Source: Bowmanella yangjiangensis (GTDB taxonomy: Bacteria > Pseudomonadota > Gammaproteobacteria > Enterobacterales > Alteromonadaceae). From it: DNA of 64,000 nucleotides. The DNA lies in contig NZ_JAFKCS010000013.1 in assembly GCF_017255015.1 (NCBI RefSeq), positions 50,533 to 114,532 on the forward strand, given 5' to 3'. Positions 37,192-46,702 of the stretch are shown here, in pieces. Below the pieces are notes generated by a model that saw only the letters and a program-made list of their open reading frames with translations, ran no database searches and had not been told where the DNA came from. The position numbers and the translations under genes were made by a program. Position 1 is the stretch's first letter. Each line of letters opens with the position of its first letter.

Positions 37192-38106
37192 ATGCTAAAC
37201 AGACTACAAGAATCTGATATCAAATTGTTGCGGGTGTTTTACGCTGTAGCGTCCTGTAATGGCTTCACCGCAGCTGAACCGGTTTTGCGCATGCAGCGTC
37301 CCAACATCAGTGCTGCAATCAAAAAATTGGAAGAGCGACTGGATTTGGTGTTGTGTCATCGTGGTCGAGGTGGTTTCCAAATGACCAAAGAAGGCGAAGT
37401 GGTTTTTCAGGAAACCAAGCGAATTTTTAATGCCTTCGACAATTTTGTCTTCAATCTCAAAAGTTTGCATGATGACTATTCAGGTCATATCACTCTGGTG
37501 CTGATGTCCAGCTTGCCGATGAGCTTGTCTCAAGCGGTTAGTCAGGCGGTAAAAAGTACCATGCAGAAGTTTGATGATATTCATTTCAATATCCAAACTC
37601 GTCTTTACAACGAAGTTGAGCATGTGGCGCTGTCGGGGGAATGCCATTTAGTGGTATCCAGCTACGATATGGTGAAGCCTGAATCCCTGGTATTTCATCC
37701 CCTAGGTGTGGCTAACAGTGGTGGACTTTATTGCCACGAGTCGCACCCGCTGGCTAAGTACCGGGATGAATTTCCAGATAAAGTGCGTTTAGAGGATTAT
37801 GCTTCAATCGGCATCACAGGTTTATCCTCATCGAACTACATTGGTGAGAATCAGCGCATGTCGATTCACACCTTCTCCGATTCGTTTGAGTCCTGTATGG
37901 CGGCGATACTGACGGGGAATTATCTGGGACTACTCCCACACTCACTGGTTAACAGCAACCCAGGATTGGGACTGGTGCAAGTGGGGGGAATAGACTTTAG
38001 CTTTAAGCATGAGTTTTATGCGATTAACGGGAAAAACACCATACTGAATCCCGTGCTAAAACACTGCATTCGAGAGTTAGCCTATTTCGCTAGCAAGAAT
38101 ACCTAA
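37192..38106 (+). CDS. LysR-family transcriptional regulator
   Basis: A 304-residue LysR-type regulator. The winged helix-turn-helix is in the first ~65 residues (LLRVFYAVASCNGFTAAEPVL ... RPNISAAIKKLEERLDLVL), followed by a periplasmic-binding-protein-like effector domain. The effector is unknown. Usually a LysR regulator controls a divergent neighbour, but here the left neighbour uvrB points the same way and queC is convergent, so its targets are probably elsewhere. The 134-bp gap upstream shows no clear site. Confidence 0.88.
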   Translation: MLNRLQESDIKLLRVFYAVASCNGFTAAEPVLRMQRPNISAAIKKLEERLDLVLCHRGRGGFQMTKEGEVVFQETKRIFNAFDNFVFNLKSLHDDYSGHITLVLMSSLPMSLSQAVSQAVKSTMQKFDDIHFNIQTRLYNEVEHVALSGECHLVVSSYDMVKPESLVFHPLGVANSGGLYCHESHPLAKYRDEFPDKVRLEDYASIGITGLSSSNYIGENQRMSIHTFSDSFESCMAAILTGNYLGLLPHSLVNSNPGLGLVQVGGIDFSFKHEFYAINGKNTILNPVLKHCIRELAYFASKNT

Positions 38107-38107
38107 T

Positions 38108-38133
38108 AAAAAGCCGCCCCTGGGCGGCTTTTT
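38108..38133. terminator. Bidirectional terminator between the LysR gene and queC
   Basis: The stem aaaaagccgccc (38108-38119) / gggcggcttttt (38122-38133) has a 2-nt loop. It starts two bases after the LysR stop and ends just before the queC stop. Confidence 0.92.
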
Positions 38134-38138
38134 TATGG

Positions 38139-38798
38139 CTATTCGTAGGGCAGAGGGTCTGTGACCCCGTTTTCGGCAAATGCCTCTAACCTTTCATTAC
38201 AGGCGCCACATTTCCCGCAGGCTTTTTCTCTGCCGTTATAGCAGGTCCAGGTCTGGCTGTAGTCTAATCCCATGGCAAGTCCGTCGGTGAGAATGGCTAT
38301 TTTGCTTTCATGCAAATAAGGGCTGACTATTTCCACTGGCTCATAGTTAGCGATGGCACACACATCATTCATTTTAATCACGAATTCCGGGCGACAGTCA
38401 GGGTAGATATTGTGGTCGCCGGAGTGGGCACCATAATAGACTTTGCTGGCACCAAGCGACACAGCGTAGCCCACTGCCATGGAGAGCAGGATCATATTGC
38501 GATTGGGCACCACAGTGTTTTTCATGTTCTCAGCGGCATAATGGCCTTCAGCCACGTCAATATCTGTGCTGGTTAGTGAAGAATTGCCAATCAGTTGATT
38601 AATCGCACTGATGTCCACCACCTTGTGGTGAACGCCCAAGGTTTCACATACCTTGGCGGCATAGACCAGTTCTTTCTTGTGACGCTGACCATAGTCAAAG
38701 GAAAGTGCATATACCTCGAACCCCTCACGATGTGCTTTGTTGAGTACCGTAAAGGAGTCCATGCCTCCGGAAAAAATCACTACTACTTTTTGTGCCAT
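38139..38798 (-). CDS. queC: 7-cyano-7-deazaguanine synthase QueC
   Basis: QueC makes preQ0 from carboxydeazaguanine, ammonia and ATP in the queuosine pathway. It has the PP-loop [12 protein letters not shown] near the start and C-terminal zinc ligands in [20 protein letters not shown] set the start at ATG 38796-38798 ([12 protein letters not shown], 219 residues), with AGAAGG upstream; the longer frame adds 14 non-family residues. It is divergent from queE with a 98-bp shared upstream region, in which no preQ1 riboswitch is evident. Confidence 0.96.
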   Translation of the reverse strand: MAQKVVVIFSGGMDSFTVLNKAHREGFEVYALSFDYGQRHKKELVYAAKVCETLGVHHKVVDISAINQLIGNSSLTSTDIDVAEGHYAAENMKNTVVPNRNMILLSMAVGYAVSLGASKVYYGAHSGDHNIYPDCRPEFVIKMNDVCAIANYEPVEIVSPYLHESKIAILTDGLAMGLDYSQTWTCYNGREKACGKCGACNERLEAFAENGVTDPLPYE

Positions 38799-38896
38799 CT
38801 GGCTGCCTTCTCTATAATCTGCCAACTTGGTGCTAATCATACCAGTTTTGTCCGACCAGGCTCTATGTTCAGGGGCGGTCGGTATCGCTTATTTAC

Positions 38897-39589
38897 ATGC
38901 AGGAATATCCTTTGAGCAACAGCCTGAAAATCAATGAAATGTTCGAAACCATTCAGGGCGAGGGCAGCTTTACCGGCATGCCGGCAATTTTTATCCGTCT
39001 GCAGGGCTGCCCGGTTGGTTGCCCCTGGTGTGATACCAAACATACCTGGGAGATTAATCCTGAGCGCGAGCAAAGTGTTCAACAGGTGCTGGTTAAACAA
39101 GCGCCGGATGATAGCTGGTTCAGCGAGACAGCTGATGGCATTCTCAGGTTGTTTGCCACGCAAGGTTATCTGGCAAAACATGTAGTGATCACTGGCGGTG
39201 AACCTGCCATGTACGACCTCCGACCGCTGACAAGCGTACTGATTGATGCAGGGTATTCAGTGCAAATTGAAACCAGTGGTACCTTTGAGATCCTGGTAGA
39301 TGATAAAACCTGGGTCACCCTGTCGCCTAAAGTGAATATGCAGGGCGGCTATGAAATAGTCGACCAGGCATTAGCACGCGCAGATGAGATTAAACATCCC
39401 ATCGCCATGCTGAAGCACGTAGAAGAGTTAGATGCGTTGTTGGCAAGACCGGCGACTAATCCCGCCGCACAAATCTTTCTGCAACCTATCAGCCAGCAAA
39501 AACGCGCCACTGATTTGGCTGTAGCGACCTGTATTCAACGCAATTGGCGTTTATCCCTTCAAACCCACAAGTATATAGGCATAGAATAG
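38897..39589 (+). CDS. queE: 7-carboxy-7-deazaguanine synthase QueE
   Basis: QueE is a radical SAM enzyme making 7-carboxy-7-deazaguanine, the substrate of QueC. The start region INEMFETIQGEGSFTGMP and the cluster motif GCPVGCPWCDTKHTW (family-specific spacing) are clear, as are VITGGEPAMYD and IETSGTF. Length from ATG 38897 is 230 residues. A TTG at 38912 with AGGA 7 bases upstream is an alternative start closer to the family norm. It is divergent from queC, so the two preQ0 genes share one promoter region. Confidence 0.95.
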   Translation: MQEYPLSNSLKINEMFETIQGEGSFTGMPAIFIRLQGCPVGCPWCDTKHTWEINPEREQSVQQVLVKQAPDDSWFSETADGILRLFATQGYLAKHVVITGGEPAMYDLRPLTSVLIDAGYSVQIETSGTFEILVDDKTWVTLSPKVNMQGGYEIVDQALARADEIKHPIAMLKHVEELDALLARPATNPAAQIFLQPISQQKRATDLAVATCIQRNWRLSLQTHKYIGIE

Positions 39590-39615
39590 CTTTATGCTGT
39601 TGTGAAGAGAGTAAC

Positions 39616-40473
39616 ATGTTGAAGTCCAAATTATTGTTGGCATTTGCTGGATTATGGTTTAGCAGTACAGTGGCTGCAGCCACCTGGAATATTGTCTATC
39701 CAAGGCCCATGTCGGAGCTGGATGATCGTACTCGTTATCCAGTTGAGCTTCTTACCCTGGCCCTTGAGCACACCGGTGTGAACTTTAATCTGACTGCCAG
39801 TGACCGAATCATGTTACAGGGTAAAGCCATCAGTCAGCTTGAGTCCAACCGCGAAATTAACGTGCTATGGAGCATGACTGACAACCAGCGCGAAGCAGAC
39901 CTGTTACCCATTCGTATACCGATTTTTAAGGGCCTGATTGGCTTACGTTTACCTCTGGTCAAAATTGGCAGTCGCGCCAACTTTACTAACATCAATTACC
40001 TTGAAGGGTTGCTGAACTTCAGGCCAATCTCTGGCAGTGACTGGCCAGACACGAAGATTTTGCAGGCCAGCGGTTTTGAAGTGGTATTGGCTGATGACTA
40101 TGACCAGTTGTTCTCTATGCTGGAGCAGGAACGTGGTGATTTTCTTCCGCGCTCTGTTGTTGAAATCTGGTATGAGTTTGAATTGCATGTTGATCAGCAA
40201 CCGCTGAGCATTGATCGTAATGTGGCACTTTACTATCCCACCGCGACGTACTTCTTTGTTAATCGTAAAAATGTCGTGCTGGCTAAGCTGATTGAAAGCG
40301 GGTTGGAAAAAATTATTGCTAACGGCAAGTTTGACGAGCTCTTTATGTTTGAACATAAAGCCATGCTGGAAAACGCCGGGTTGGAGAAACGCACTATCTT
40401 GCATCTGGATAATCCGATTCTTCCAGCGCAGACGCCGCTGACAAGAAAAGAACTTTGGTATCCGGTGCCATAA
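39616..40473 (+). CDS. Periplasmic solute-binding-protein-like protein
   Basis: A 285-residue protein with a signal peptide (first ~21 residues, ending VAAA) and the fold pattern of amino-acid-type periplasmic binding proteins: ATWNIVYPRP at the start of the mature chain, SDWPDTKILQASGFEV, and TATYFFVNRKN. Many Alteromonadales carry such orphans without a transporter. The ligand and role are unknown. I chose ATG 39616 (MLKSKLLLAF, with GAGAG upstream) because the longer frame from 39544 puts 24 residues before the signal peptide. No ABC partner is adjacent. Confidence 0.8.
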   Translation: MLKSKLLLAFAGLWFSSTVAAATWNIVYPRPMSELDDRTRYPVELLTLALEHTGVNFNLTASDRIMLQGKAISQLESNREINVLWSMTDNQREADLLPIRIPIFKGLIGLRLPLVKIGSRANFTNINYLEGLLNFRPISGSDWPDTKILQASGFEVVLADDYDQLFSMLEQERGDFLPRSVVEIWYEFELHVDQQPLSIDRNVALYYPTATYFFVNRKNVVLAKLIESGLEKIIANGKFDELFMFEHKAMLENAGLEKRTILHLDNPILPAQTPLTRKELWYPVP

Positions 40474-40521
40474 AAAAGGGGCGATTGCCTAATGCCGATC
40501 AGTTAAGAAATATTTTCCTGA

Positions 40522-40998
40522 TCGGTTGACCGATCCTGTGTAGATGTAAGAAAAAGTCTTGGCCGGCACGATAAACACATCCGTCTGACAATCACGCCGC
40601 AGGCCAGAAAGAAGCGACCTGAGTTACTCCTGGCCATCGAAGCACGCCTGCTGACGAAGCAAATCAACGGAAAAGAGGTAAGGATACTCGCGTCTATGGT
40701 CGACCCTATGGCTTACAACTTAATCCGATATCAAATGGGGCTGATGGACAAGTCACTTAAAGGTTTATTCTCTAACCGGCTGAGCTTTAGGGATGCCTCA
40801 TCACACATCATCCACAAGCTCACTCTGATGCCAATTTATACGCCGGGTAATGTGCCAGGACTCATCTTGGAAATAGACAGAAATGCCTGTCAATTTAAGC
40901 TCGAAGGAAAGCGGGAACGAAGTTATCTAAGAACGCTAAAGGTATCGAAAAATCGCTACCCGGTGGCTAAAAATAAAAATGCCGCTCACCTTAAGTGA
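40522..40998 (+). pseudogene. IS4-family transposase remnant (5'-truncated, internal deletion)
   Basis: One open frame from just after the TGA at 40519-40521 to 40998 resembles the C-terminal third of the E. coli IS4 transposase. First comes RLTITPQARKKRP ... RILASMVDPM, then directly AYNLIRYQMGLMDKSLKG ... NRLSFRDASSH and a C-terminal KNRYPVAKNK. In IS4 about 60 residues lie between the DPM and AYNL positions, including the YREIK-type catalytic Glu. Here they are gone in frame. The N-terminal half with the two catalytic Asp is also missing, and I see no terminal inverted repeats. It cannot be active. Its end runs into the dacA terminator. Confidence 0.8.
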
Positions 40999-41005
40999 GC
41001 GGCAT
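40968..41005 (-). terminator. Terminator after dacA
   Basis: An 11-bp perfect stem, atgccgctcac (40979-40989) / gtgagcggcat (40995-41005), is followed on the minus strand by TTTTTATTTTTAG. It lies 25 bp after the dacA stop. Confidence 0.92.
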
Positions 41006-41030
41006 TAGGCTTAGGCTGGTTTTTTTATCT

Positions 41031-42203
41031 TTAGCCGTCCAGGCCTACACTCATTTTTGCCCAGTCCATCAGGCGCTTGAATATTCCGCCTTCCTGAACT
41101 TCTTGTAGAGTTACTAACGGGTACTGGGCAACATCATCGCCATCCAGTTGCAGATATAGAGTACCTACCACTTCGCCTTTAGCCAGGGGCGCTTCAAGCT
41201 TTTTGTTCAACTCAAAGTTGGCCTGAAGGTTTTTACGTTGGCCACGGGGGATGGTGATAGGTGTGTCTGCGCTGATACCCAAATCGACTGTGTCTTTGTC
41301 GCCCATGAAAATCTTGTGCGAAACAAAACTCTCGCCAGCCTTGTAAGGGACGATGGTTTCAAAGAAACGGAAGCCATACTTTAACAGTTTACGATTTTCT
41401 TCTTTACGGGTGCGCTCGCTGTCGGTACCCATTACCACAGAAATCAAACGCATATCATCCTGAGTGGCGGATGTGATCAGACTGTAACCTGCATCATTGG
41501 TGTGACCGGTTTTGATACCGTCAACATTCAGGCTTTTGTCCCAAAGCAAGCCGTTACGGTTGTATTGCTTGATGCCGTTGAATTCAAACTCTTTAACCGA
41601 GTAAACCCCGTAAACCTGGGGCACATCGCGGATGATTGCTTCTGAAAGTAAAGCCATGTCGCGGGGTGTAGTGTAATGGTTGGCATCATCCAAACCATGA
41701 CTGTTGACAAAATGAGTAGAGGTCATGCCTAACTTTTCTGCATAGCTGTTCATCATGCTCGCGAAGGCTTCTTCACTGCCTGCAATGTGCTCAGCCATAG
41801 CGACGCACGCATCATTGCCCGATTGCACAATGATGCCGTGGAGCAAATCAGATACTTTGACCTGCTTGCCCACTTCAATAAACATTTTAGAAGATTCAGG
41901 GAAGTTCTTAGCCCAGGCATTCTGGGACACGGTGACCATATCATCCATTTTGATGGCACCGCTTTTCAGCTCCATGCCAATCACATAGGCGGTCATAATT
42001 TTGGTCAAGCTAGCGGGGGCCAGACGAATATCTGCATTACTTTCGCCGATGACTTTGCCGGTATTAAAGTCCATCAGGATATAGCCCTTAGCTGCAACCT
42101 CAGGAGGGCTTGGAATAACCACGGCCGCATAAGAGAAAGTACTAAAGAGTAGGAAAATGAAGCTGACAACTGATGTTGTCGAAGAAAGTTTGGTTTTAAG
42201 CAT
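41031..42203 (-). CDS. dacA: D-alanyl-D-alanine carboxypeptidase (PBP5 type)
   Basis: DacA removes the terminal D-Ala from peptidoglycan stem peptides. The 390-residue protein has a signal peptide (ending FSYA) and the penicillin-binding motifs SLTK (PASLTKIMTAY), SGN (IVQSGNDACVA) and KTG (DGIKTGHTNDAG). A C-terminal domain ends in an amphipathic membrane anchor (FKRLMDWAKMSVG). It is the last gene of the rod-shape cluster, 199 bp after rlpA; that gap shows no clear promoter. Confidence 0.97.
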   Translation of the reverse strand: MLKTKLSSTTSVVSFIFLLFSTFSYAAVVIPSPPEVAAKGYILMDFNTGKVIGESNADIRLAPASLTKIMTAYVIGMELKSGAIKMDDMVTVSQNAWAKNFPESSKMFIEVGKQVKVSDLLHGIIVQSGNDACVAMAEHIAGSEEAFASMMNSYAEKLGMTSTHFVNSHGLDDANHYTTPRDMALLSEAIIRDVPQVYGVYSVKEFEFNGIKQYNRNGLLWDKSLNVDGIKTGHTNDAGYSLITSATQDDMRLISVVMGTDSERTRKEENRKLLKYGFRFFETIVPYKAGESFVSHKIFMGDKDTVDLGISADTPITIPRGQRKNLQANFELNKKLEAPLAKGEVVGTLYLQLDGDDVAQYPLVTLQEVQEGGIFKRLMDWAKMSVGLDG

Positions 42204-42402
42204 TACCCGTCCACTTTATTGTATCTGTCATGTTCTATTGCACACCGATTCCTGATGGTTACGGTGTCAATCACAGCTGGAGCGACAATATAACATTAAT
42301 CACTTGTCTTGTGCCGCCAGGTTAGCGAATTTTAGAGTGCATTTAGCCGAAAAAGTGCCGCAACTTAGCTGAATTTTCGGATTATTCTTGCTGGTAAGGG
42401 CG

Positions 42403-43215
42403 CTAGTGTGGCGCAAACAACGGATAGGCTTTGTCATAGCCGTTCCGTTTGAGCTCTTCCATCAACTGTCTGGCATGGCCTTCGTCATCGAGCGGACCTA
42501 ATCGCAGACGATAAATACCATTATCCTGAGGCACGTGAGTGGGGAGTTGATAAAGCGTTTCCAACCCTTTGGCTAGCTGCTCAGCACGTGCACCATCTGA
42601 GAGGGCGGCAACTTGTACAAACCAAGCCTTAGATAGGCCATCGATAGGTTTTAGAGGCGGTAATTGAGGCTCGCCGGCGATCATCACTGTGCCGTCTGGT
42701 TCCACATGAATGGCATCCAGTTTGACTTTGGTTGTGCCGGTCTTAAGCATGTCCAGTTTCATAGCGGCAGCGTAGGACAAATCAATGATTCGCCCACCGT
42801 GAAAAGGGCCGCGATCATTAACCCGTACTATAACCTGTTTGTTATTTGCCAGGTTGGTCACTCGTACAAATGAGGGAAGCGGCAGGGTTTTATGTGCTGC
42901 TGTCATGGCATACATATCATAAACTTCGCCGTTTGAGGTCAAATGCCCATGAAATTTCTGACCGTACCAGGAGGCTTCACCTTGTTGTTGAAAGTCTTTG
43001 GCGGTTTTTATGGGGGTGTAGTGCTGCCCAAATACCTGGTATGGGGCATTACCACCCCGGCTTTGGTCTTCATAAGCCGGCACCGCGTCATGCAATGAAA
43101 TCTCGGTGGGCAAACGATGTGGTGCAGAATCATGCCGCTGACTGTAGCGTCCTGTGGGAGCTGTACTGCAAGCTGCAATTAGAGTTGTCAGGGAAATGGC
43201 CAACAATAGTCTCAT
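42403..43215 (-). CDS. rlpA: Rare lipoprotein A, septal lytic transglycosylase
   Basis: RlpA is an outer-membrane lipoprotein that cleaves denuded glycan strands at the septum in some bacteria. It has a lipobox LIAAC (Cys16), a double-psi beta-barrel domain (QGEASWYGQKFHGHLTSNGEVYDM ... VRVNDRGPFHGGRIIDLS, split here by the intervening segment) and a C-terminal SPOR domain (AWFVQVAALSDGARAEQ). Length is 270 residues. It follows rodA by 9 bp in the mrdA-rodA-rlpA-dacA cluster. Confidence 0.94.
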   Translation of the reverse strand: MRLLLAISLTTLIAACSTAPTGRYSQRHDSAPHRLPTEISLHDAVPAYEDQSRGGNAPYQVFGQHYTPIKTAKDFQQQGEASWYGQKFHGHLTSNGEVYDMYAMTAAHKTLPLPSFVRVTNLANNKQVIVRVNDRGPFHGGRIIDLSYAAAMKLDMLKTGTTKVKLDAIHVEPDGTVMIAGEPQLPPLKPIDGLSKAWFVQVAALSDGARAEQLAKGLETLYQLPTHVPQDNGIYRLRLGPLDDEGHARQLMEELKRNGYDKAYPLFAPH

Positions 43216-43224
43216 GTTGTTCTT

Positions 43225-44340
43225 CTATCTTGATAACAGACGTCTTTGTGTACCAATGGCCATCAGCATGCCAAAACCCGCCAGCAATGTCACCATGGAT
43301 GTACCGCCATAGCTGACTAACGGCAGTGGAACACCAACTACCGGCAAAATGCCCGAAACCATGCCCATGTTGACAAATACATAGACAAAAAAGGTTAGCG
43401 TGAGACTGCCTGCCAACAACTTACTGTATGCCTCTTGGGCTCGGGTGGCGATAATCATGCCACGTACAATGATAAAACAATATAAAACTAGCAGCAGCAG
43501 GATGCCGGTAAAGCCGAATTCCTCGCTGAAGACTGCAAAGATAAAATCAGTATGGCGCTCAGGCAAAAACTCCAATTGTGACTGTGTACCATGCAGCCAT
43601 CCCTTGCCAGAAAAGCCACCCGAGCCAATAGCAATTTTAGATTGAATAATATGATAGCCGGAACCGAGAGGATCCGACTCGGGATTCAAAAAGGTCAGTA
43701 CACGTTGTTTTTGATAGTCTTTCATTAGGAAAAACCACATCACAGGTGCAAAGGCGGAGGCCAATACGGCCACTGAGCCAATTAGCTTCCAACTCATGCC
43801 CGCCAAAAACAGCACAAATAGTCCAGAGCTGGCAATCAGCAATGAGGTGCCCAGGTCCGGTTGTTTGGCGATAAGTAGAGTGGGGACCACCAGCAGTAAA
43901 AAACCGCCGACAATATGCAAGAGTCTGGGGGGCAGATTAAAGCGGCTGATATACCATGCCATCATCATAGGCACTGCCAACTTCATAATTTCAGATGGCT
44001 GAAAGCGCATAAAACCGAGATCCAGCCAGCGCTGCGCGCCTTTACCTACTGTTCCTATGGCTAACACCGCCACCAGCATTAATATGCCGACCACATAAAA
44101 ATGCACGGATAAGCGGCGGTAAGCAAGAGGAGGGATTTGTGCGACCACTAACATCACTGTGAGTGCCAGAGCCAAGCGAATTAACTGTCGCTTGATCAGA
44201 TCCCAGTCTTGTCCGCCTGCGCTATAGATAACAAACAGGCCCACGCCCATAAGGGTAAGCAGCCCCAGCAGCAATGGCAGGTCAATGTGTATCTTTTGCC
44301 AGATACTTTGCTTATTCGGATCTAACTTGGTTTTCTGCAT
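43225..44340 (-). CDS. rodA: Rod-shape peptidoglycan glycosyltransferase RodA
   Basis: RodA is the SEDS-family polymerase of lateral wall synthesis, paired with PBP2. It has ten hydrophobic helices. Conserved segments include QPSEIMKLAVP, AKQPDLGTSLL with the catalytic-region Asp, FIFAVFSEEFGFTG, and GVPLPLVSYGGTSMV. I chose ATG 44338-44340 (MQKTKLDPNK, 371 residues); a TTG three codons upstream is possible. The start lies 29 bp inside the mrdA 3' end, so translation is probably coupled. Confidence 0.96.
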   Translation of the reverse strand: MQKTKLDPNKQSIWQKIHIDLPLLLGLLTLMGVGLFVIYSAGGQDWDLIKRQLIRLALALTVMLVVAQIPPLAYRRLSVHFYVVGILMLVAVLAIGTVGKGAQRWLDLGFMRFQPSEIMKLAVPMMMAWYISRFNLPPRLLHIVGGFLLLVVPTLLIAKQPDLGTSLLIASSGLFVLFLAGMSWKLIGSVAVLASAFAPVMWFFLMKDYQKQRVLTFLNPESDPLGSGYHIIQSKIAIGSGGFSGKGWLHGTQSQLEFLPERHTDFIFAVFSEEFGFTGILLLLVLYCFIIVRGMIIATRAQEAYSKLLAGSLTLTFFVYVFVNMGMVSGILPVVGVPLPLVSYGGTSMVTLLAGFGMLMAIGTQRRLLSR

Positions 44341-46204
44341 GAGACTCAAGTGGGTGGATAGTAAAGAAATAGTCCATTACCTGGCGTGCAATAGGGGCGG
44401 CTTGAGAGCTGCCACCACCGGCGTTTTCCATGGCAACGGTAACCACTATCTGCGGGTTATCATAAGGGGCATAACCTATATACATGGCGTTATCCCTATG
44501 ATGCTCAGCAATCTTTTCAGCATCATACTCTTCGCCTTCGGCAATACTAATGACCTGTGCCGTACCGGTTTTACCGGCGGAGATGTACTTAGTGTCTTTG
44601 AACGCTTTGCGTGCGGTGCCATGTTCACGATTGACTGTGCCGTACATGGCGTCCATCACTACATCCCAGTTCTCAGGATGTTTTAATACCAGTGGCGCCA
44701 ATTCGCGGGGTTCATTCAATTGCAATTGACCATCCACATAGCGTCCACGCAGTAACTGGGGGACGTAACGGGTGCCATGATTAACCAGCACGGTTACAGA
44801 CTTAGCTAATTGCAAGGGGGTGGTGGTCCAGTAACTTTGGCCGATACCCACCGATATAGTATCGCCAATATACCAGGGCTGATTATGTTTTGCCCGTTTC
44901 CAGCCGCGGCTGGGCATGTTGCCGTCTGATTCCTCGTATAAGTCTATGCCGGTATAATCGCCAAATCCGAATTTAACCATCATATCGCTGATGCGATCTA
45001 TGCCCAGTCGGTAGGCTAAGTCGTAGAAGAAGGTATCACAGGACACTTCAATGGATTTAGTGACGTCCACCCAGCCGTGCCCCCATTTTTTCCAGTCTCG
45101 CCAGGGACGCTCAACATTTTTGAGCTGATAGATGCCGCGGTCAAACATGCGCGTCTGCGGGGTAATGACTTCTTCCTCCAAGCCCAGCAGGGCTAAGTGA
45201 GGCTTAACCGTTGAGGCGGGAGGATACTGGCCTTGTGTGGCGCGATTAATCAATGGCCGATCTGGAGACTGTAACAACTGGCGATAATCTTTGCTGCTAA
45301 TGCCATGCACAAACAAGTTAGGGTCATAGCTGGGGTTACTGTACAGTGCCTGCACTGCACCGTTGTTAGGGTCTATAACCACCACAGAGCCGCGGTATCC
45401 GGCCATCAGATCTTGTATAACTTTTTGTAGTTTAACGTCGATATTCAGGACAATATCATCGCCGGGGATCGGGGGTTGAAATTCCAATGTGCGAATGATT
45501 CGCCCCTGGTTGTTAACTTCTACTTCCTGATAACCAACCTGGCCATGTAGCCTGTCTTCATGGAACTTCTCGACACCTTGCTTGCCGATATTATAAGTGG
45601 CGGCGTAGTTGTCTTCCTGCCCAGCCTCTACCAGTTTTTGCAGATCTTTCTTATTGATCTTAGCTACATAACCAAGCATATGGGTAAGAGTATCCCCATA
45701 AGGGTAATGTCGGGTCAGGCGTGCTTCGACGGATACCCCGGGGTATCTATGTTGTTTGGCAGAAAATTTGGCCACGTCTTCATGACTAAGACGGGTCTTT
45801 AATGCTACGGGTTTAAAGCGGCGCTGGCTTTTCAGCTCTTCGCGAAAATCTTCAATATCCTCAGACGAGATATTTAACAGTTCAGCGAGCTCTGCCAGTG
45901 TGTTATCCAGGTTTTCGACTTGTTCGGGGATGACTTCCAGGCTGAATGAAGGGCGGTTCTCGGCCAGCAATTCGCCGTTTCTGTCGTATATCAGACCGCG
46001 ATTTGGAGCGACCGGCAACACTTTAATTCGATTGCCGTTGGAGCGGGTTTGGTAATCCTGAAAGCGGGTAACCTGTAAATAATACAGATTACTGATAAGC
46101 ACACACAACAAGCCGAGTATACCAAGCAAGGTAATGACGGTCCGCCTGGCAAACAGATTTGCTTCAGCACTATGATCTCGGATAGTTATGCGTTTTGGTG
46201 GCAT
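44312..46204 (-). CDS. mrdA: Penicillin-binding protein 2
   Basis: PBP2 is the transpeptidase of the elongasome. The 630-residue protein has an N-terminal membrane helix (~20-45), a pedestal region (RLTRHYPYGDTLTHMLGYV) and a transpeptidase domain. The domain has the STVK motif (PPASTVKPHLAL), the SCD version of SxN (IEVSCDTFFYDLA) and KTG (SAGKTGTAQV). It comes 21 bp after rlmH and overlaps rodA. Confidence 0.97.
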   Translation of the reverse strand: MPPKRITIRDHSAEANLFARRTVITLLGILGLLCVLISNLYYLQVTRFQDYQTRSNGNRIKVLPVAPNRGLIYDRNGELLAENRPSFSLEVIPEQVENLDNTLAELAELLNISSEDIEDFREELKSQRRFKPVALKTRLSHEDVAKFSAKQHRYPGVSVEARLTRHYPYGDTLTHMLGYVAKINKKDLQKLVEAGQEDNYAATYNIGKQGVEKFHEDRLHGQVGYQEVEVNNQGRIIRTLEFQPPIPGDDIVLNIDVKLQKVIQDLMAGYRGSVVVIDPNNGAVQALYSNPSYDPNLFVHGISSKDYRQLLQSPDRPLINRATQGQYPPASTVKPHLALLGLEEEVITPQTRMFDRGIYQLKNVERPWRDWKKWGHGWVDVTKSIEVSCDTFFYDLAYRLGIDRISDMMVKFGFGDYTGIDLYEESDGNMPSRGWKRAKHNQPWYIGDTISVGIGQSYWTTTPLQLAKSVTVLVNHGTRYVPQLLRGRYVDGQLQLNEPRELAPLVLKHPENWDVVMDAMYGTVNREHGTARKAFKDTKYISAGKTGTAQVISIAEGEEYDAEKIAEHHRDNAMYIGYAPYDNPQIVVTVAMENAGGGSSQAAPIARQVMDYFFTIHPLESHAENQVRSE

Positions 46205-46225
46205 TAACGACTAATTTTCCACACC

Positions 46226-46696
46226 TCACTCCCTATGATAGGGGTGATTATTATTCAACGACCAGGCCCGGTAAAGACTTTCCGCCAGCACAATACGCAC
46301 CAGCGGATGAGGCAGGGTCAGGGCTGAAAGAGACCACTTTTGCTCGGATGCCTGTATACATTGCGGCGCTAATCCCTCTGGTCCGCCGACTAACAGACTG
46401 ACATCCCGCCCGTCCATTTGCCAGCGCTGCATCTGCCCAGCGAGCTGGCCGGTATCCCAGGGCTTGCCTGTTACCTCGAGCGTTACAATACGGTTTCCTT
46501 TGGAGACGGCTGCCAGCATTTGCTCGCCTTCTTTGTGTAAAATGCGCTGAATATCTGCATTTTTGCCACGTTTCCCGGCGGTTATCTCTACCAATTGCAG
46601 CGGCATATCTGACGGAAAGCGCCGGGCATATTCGTTATAGCCCGTTTCCACCCAGTCCGGCATTTTGGTGCCGACAGCGATAAGTTGAAGTTTCAC
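46226..46696 (-). CDS. rlmH: 23S rRNA (pseudouridine1915-N3)-methyltransferase RlmH
   Basis: RlmH is a SPOUT methyltransferase acting on pseudouridine 1915 of 23S rRNA in assembled ribosomes. It has the family start [15 protein letters not shown], the SAM loop LLVGGPEGL and a C-terminal [18 protein letters not shown] ... NHPYHRE. Length is 156 residues. The start is GTG (46694-46696). It follows rsfS by 6 bp. Confidence 0.97.
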   Translation of the reverse strand: MKLQLIAVGTKMPDWVETGYNEYARRFPSDMPLQLVEITAGKRGKNADIQRILHKEGEQMLAAVSKGNRIVTLEVTGKPWDTGQLAGQMQRWQMDGRDVSLLVGGPEGLAPQCIQASEQKWSLSALTLPHPLVRIVLAESLYRAWSLNNNHPYHRE

Positions 46697-46702
46697 CTCA
46701 GC

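Noticed and set aside
38799..38896. preQ1 riboswitch between divergent queC and queE
   Set aside because: No pseudoknot-forming hairpin with an A-rich tail or C-rich loop is visible on either strand.
40696..40998. Intact 100-residue hypothetical gene
   Set aside because: The same frame continues upstream with IS4 transposase sequence, so this is the tail of a transposase remnant rather than a gene starting at 40696.
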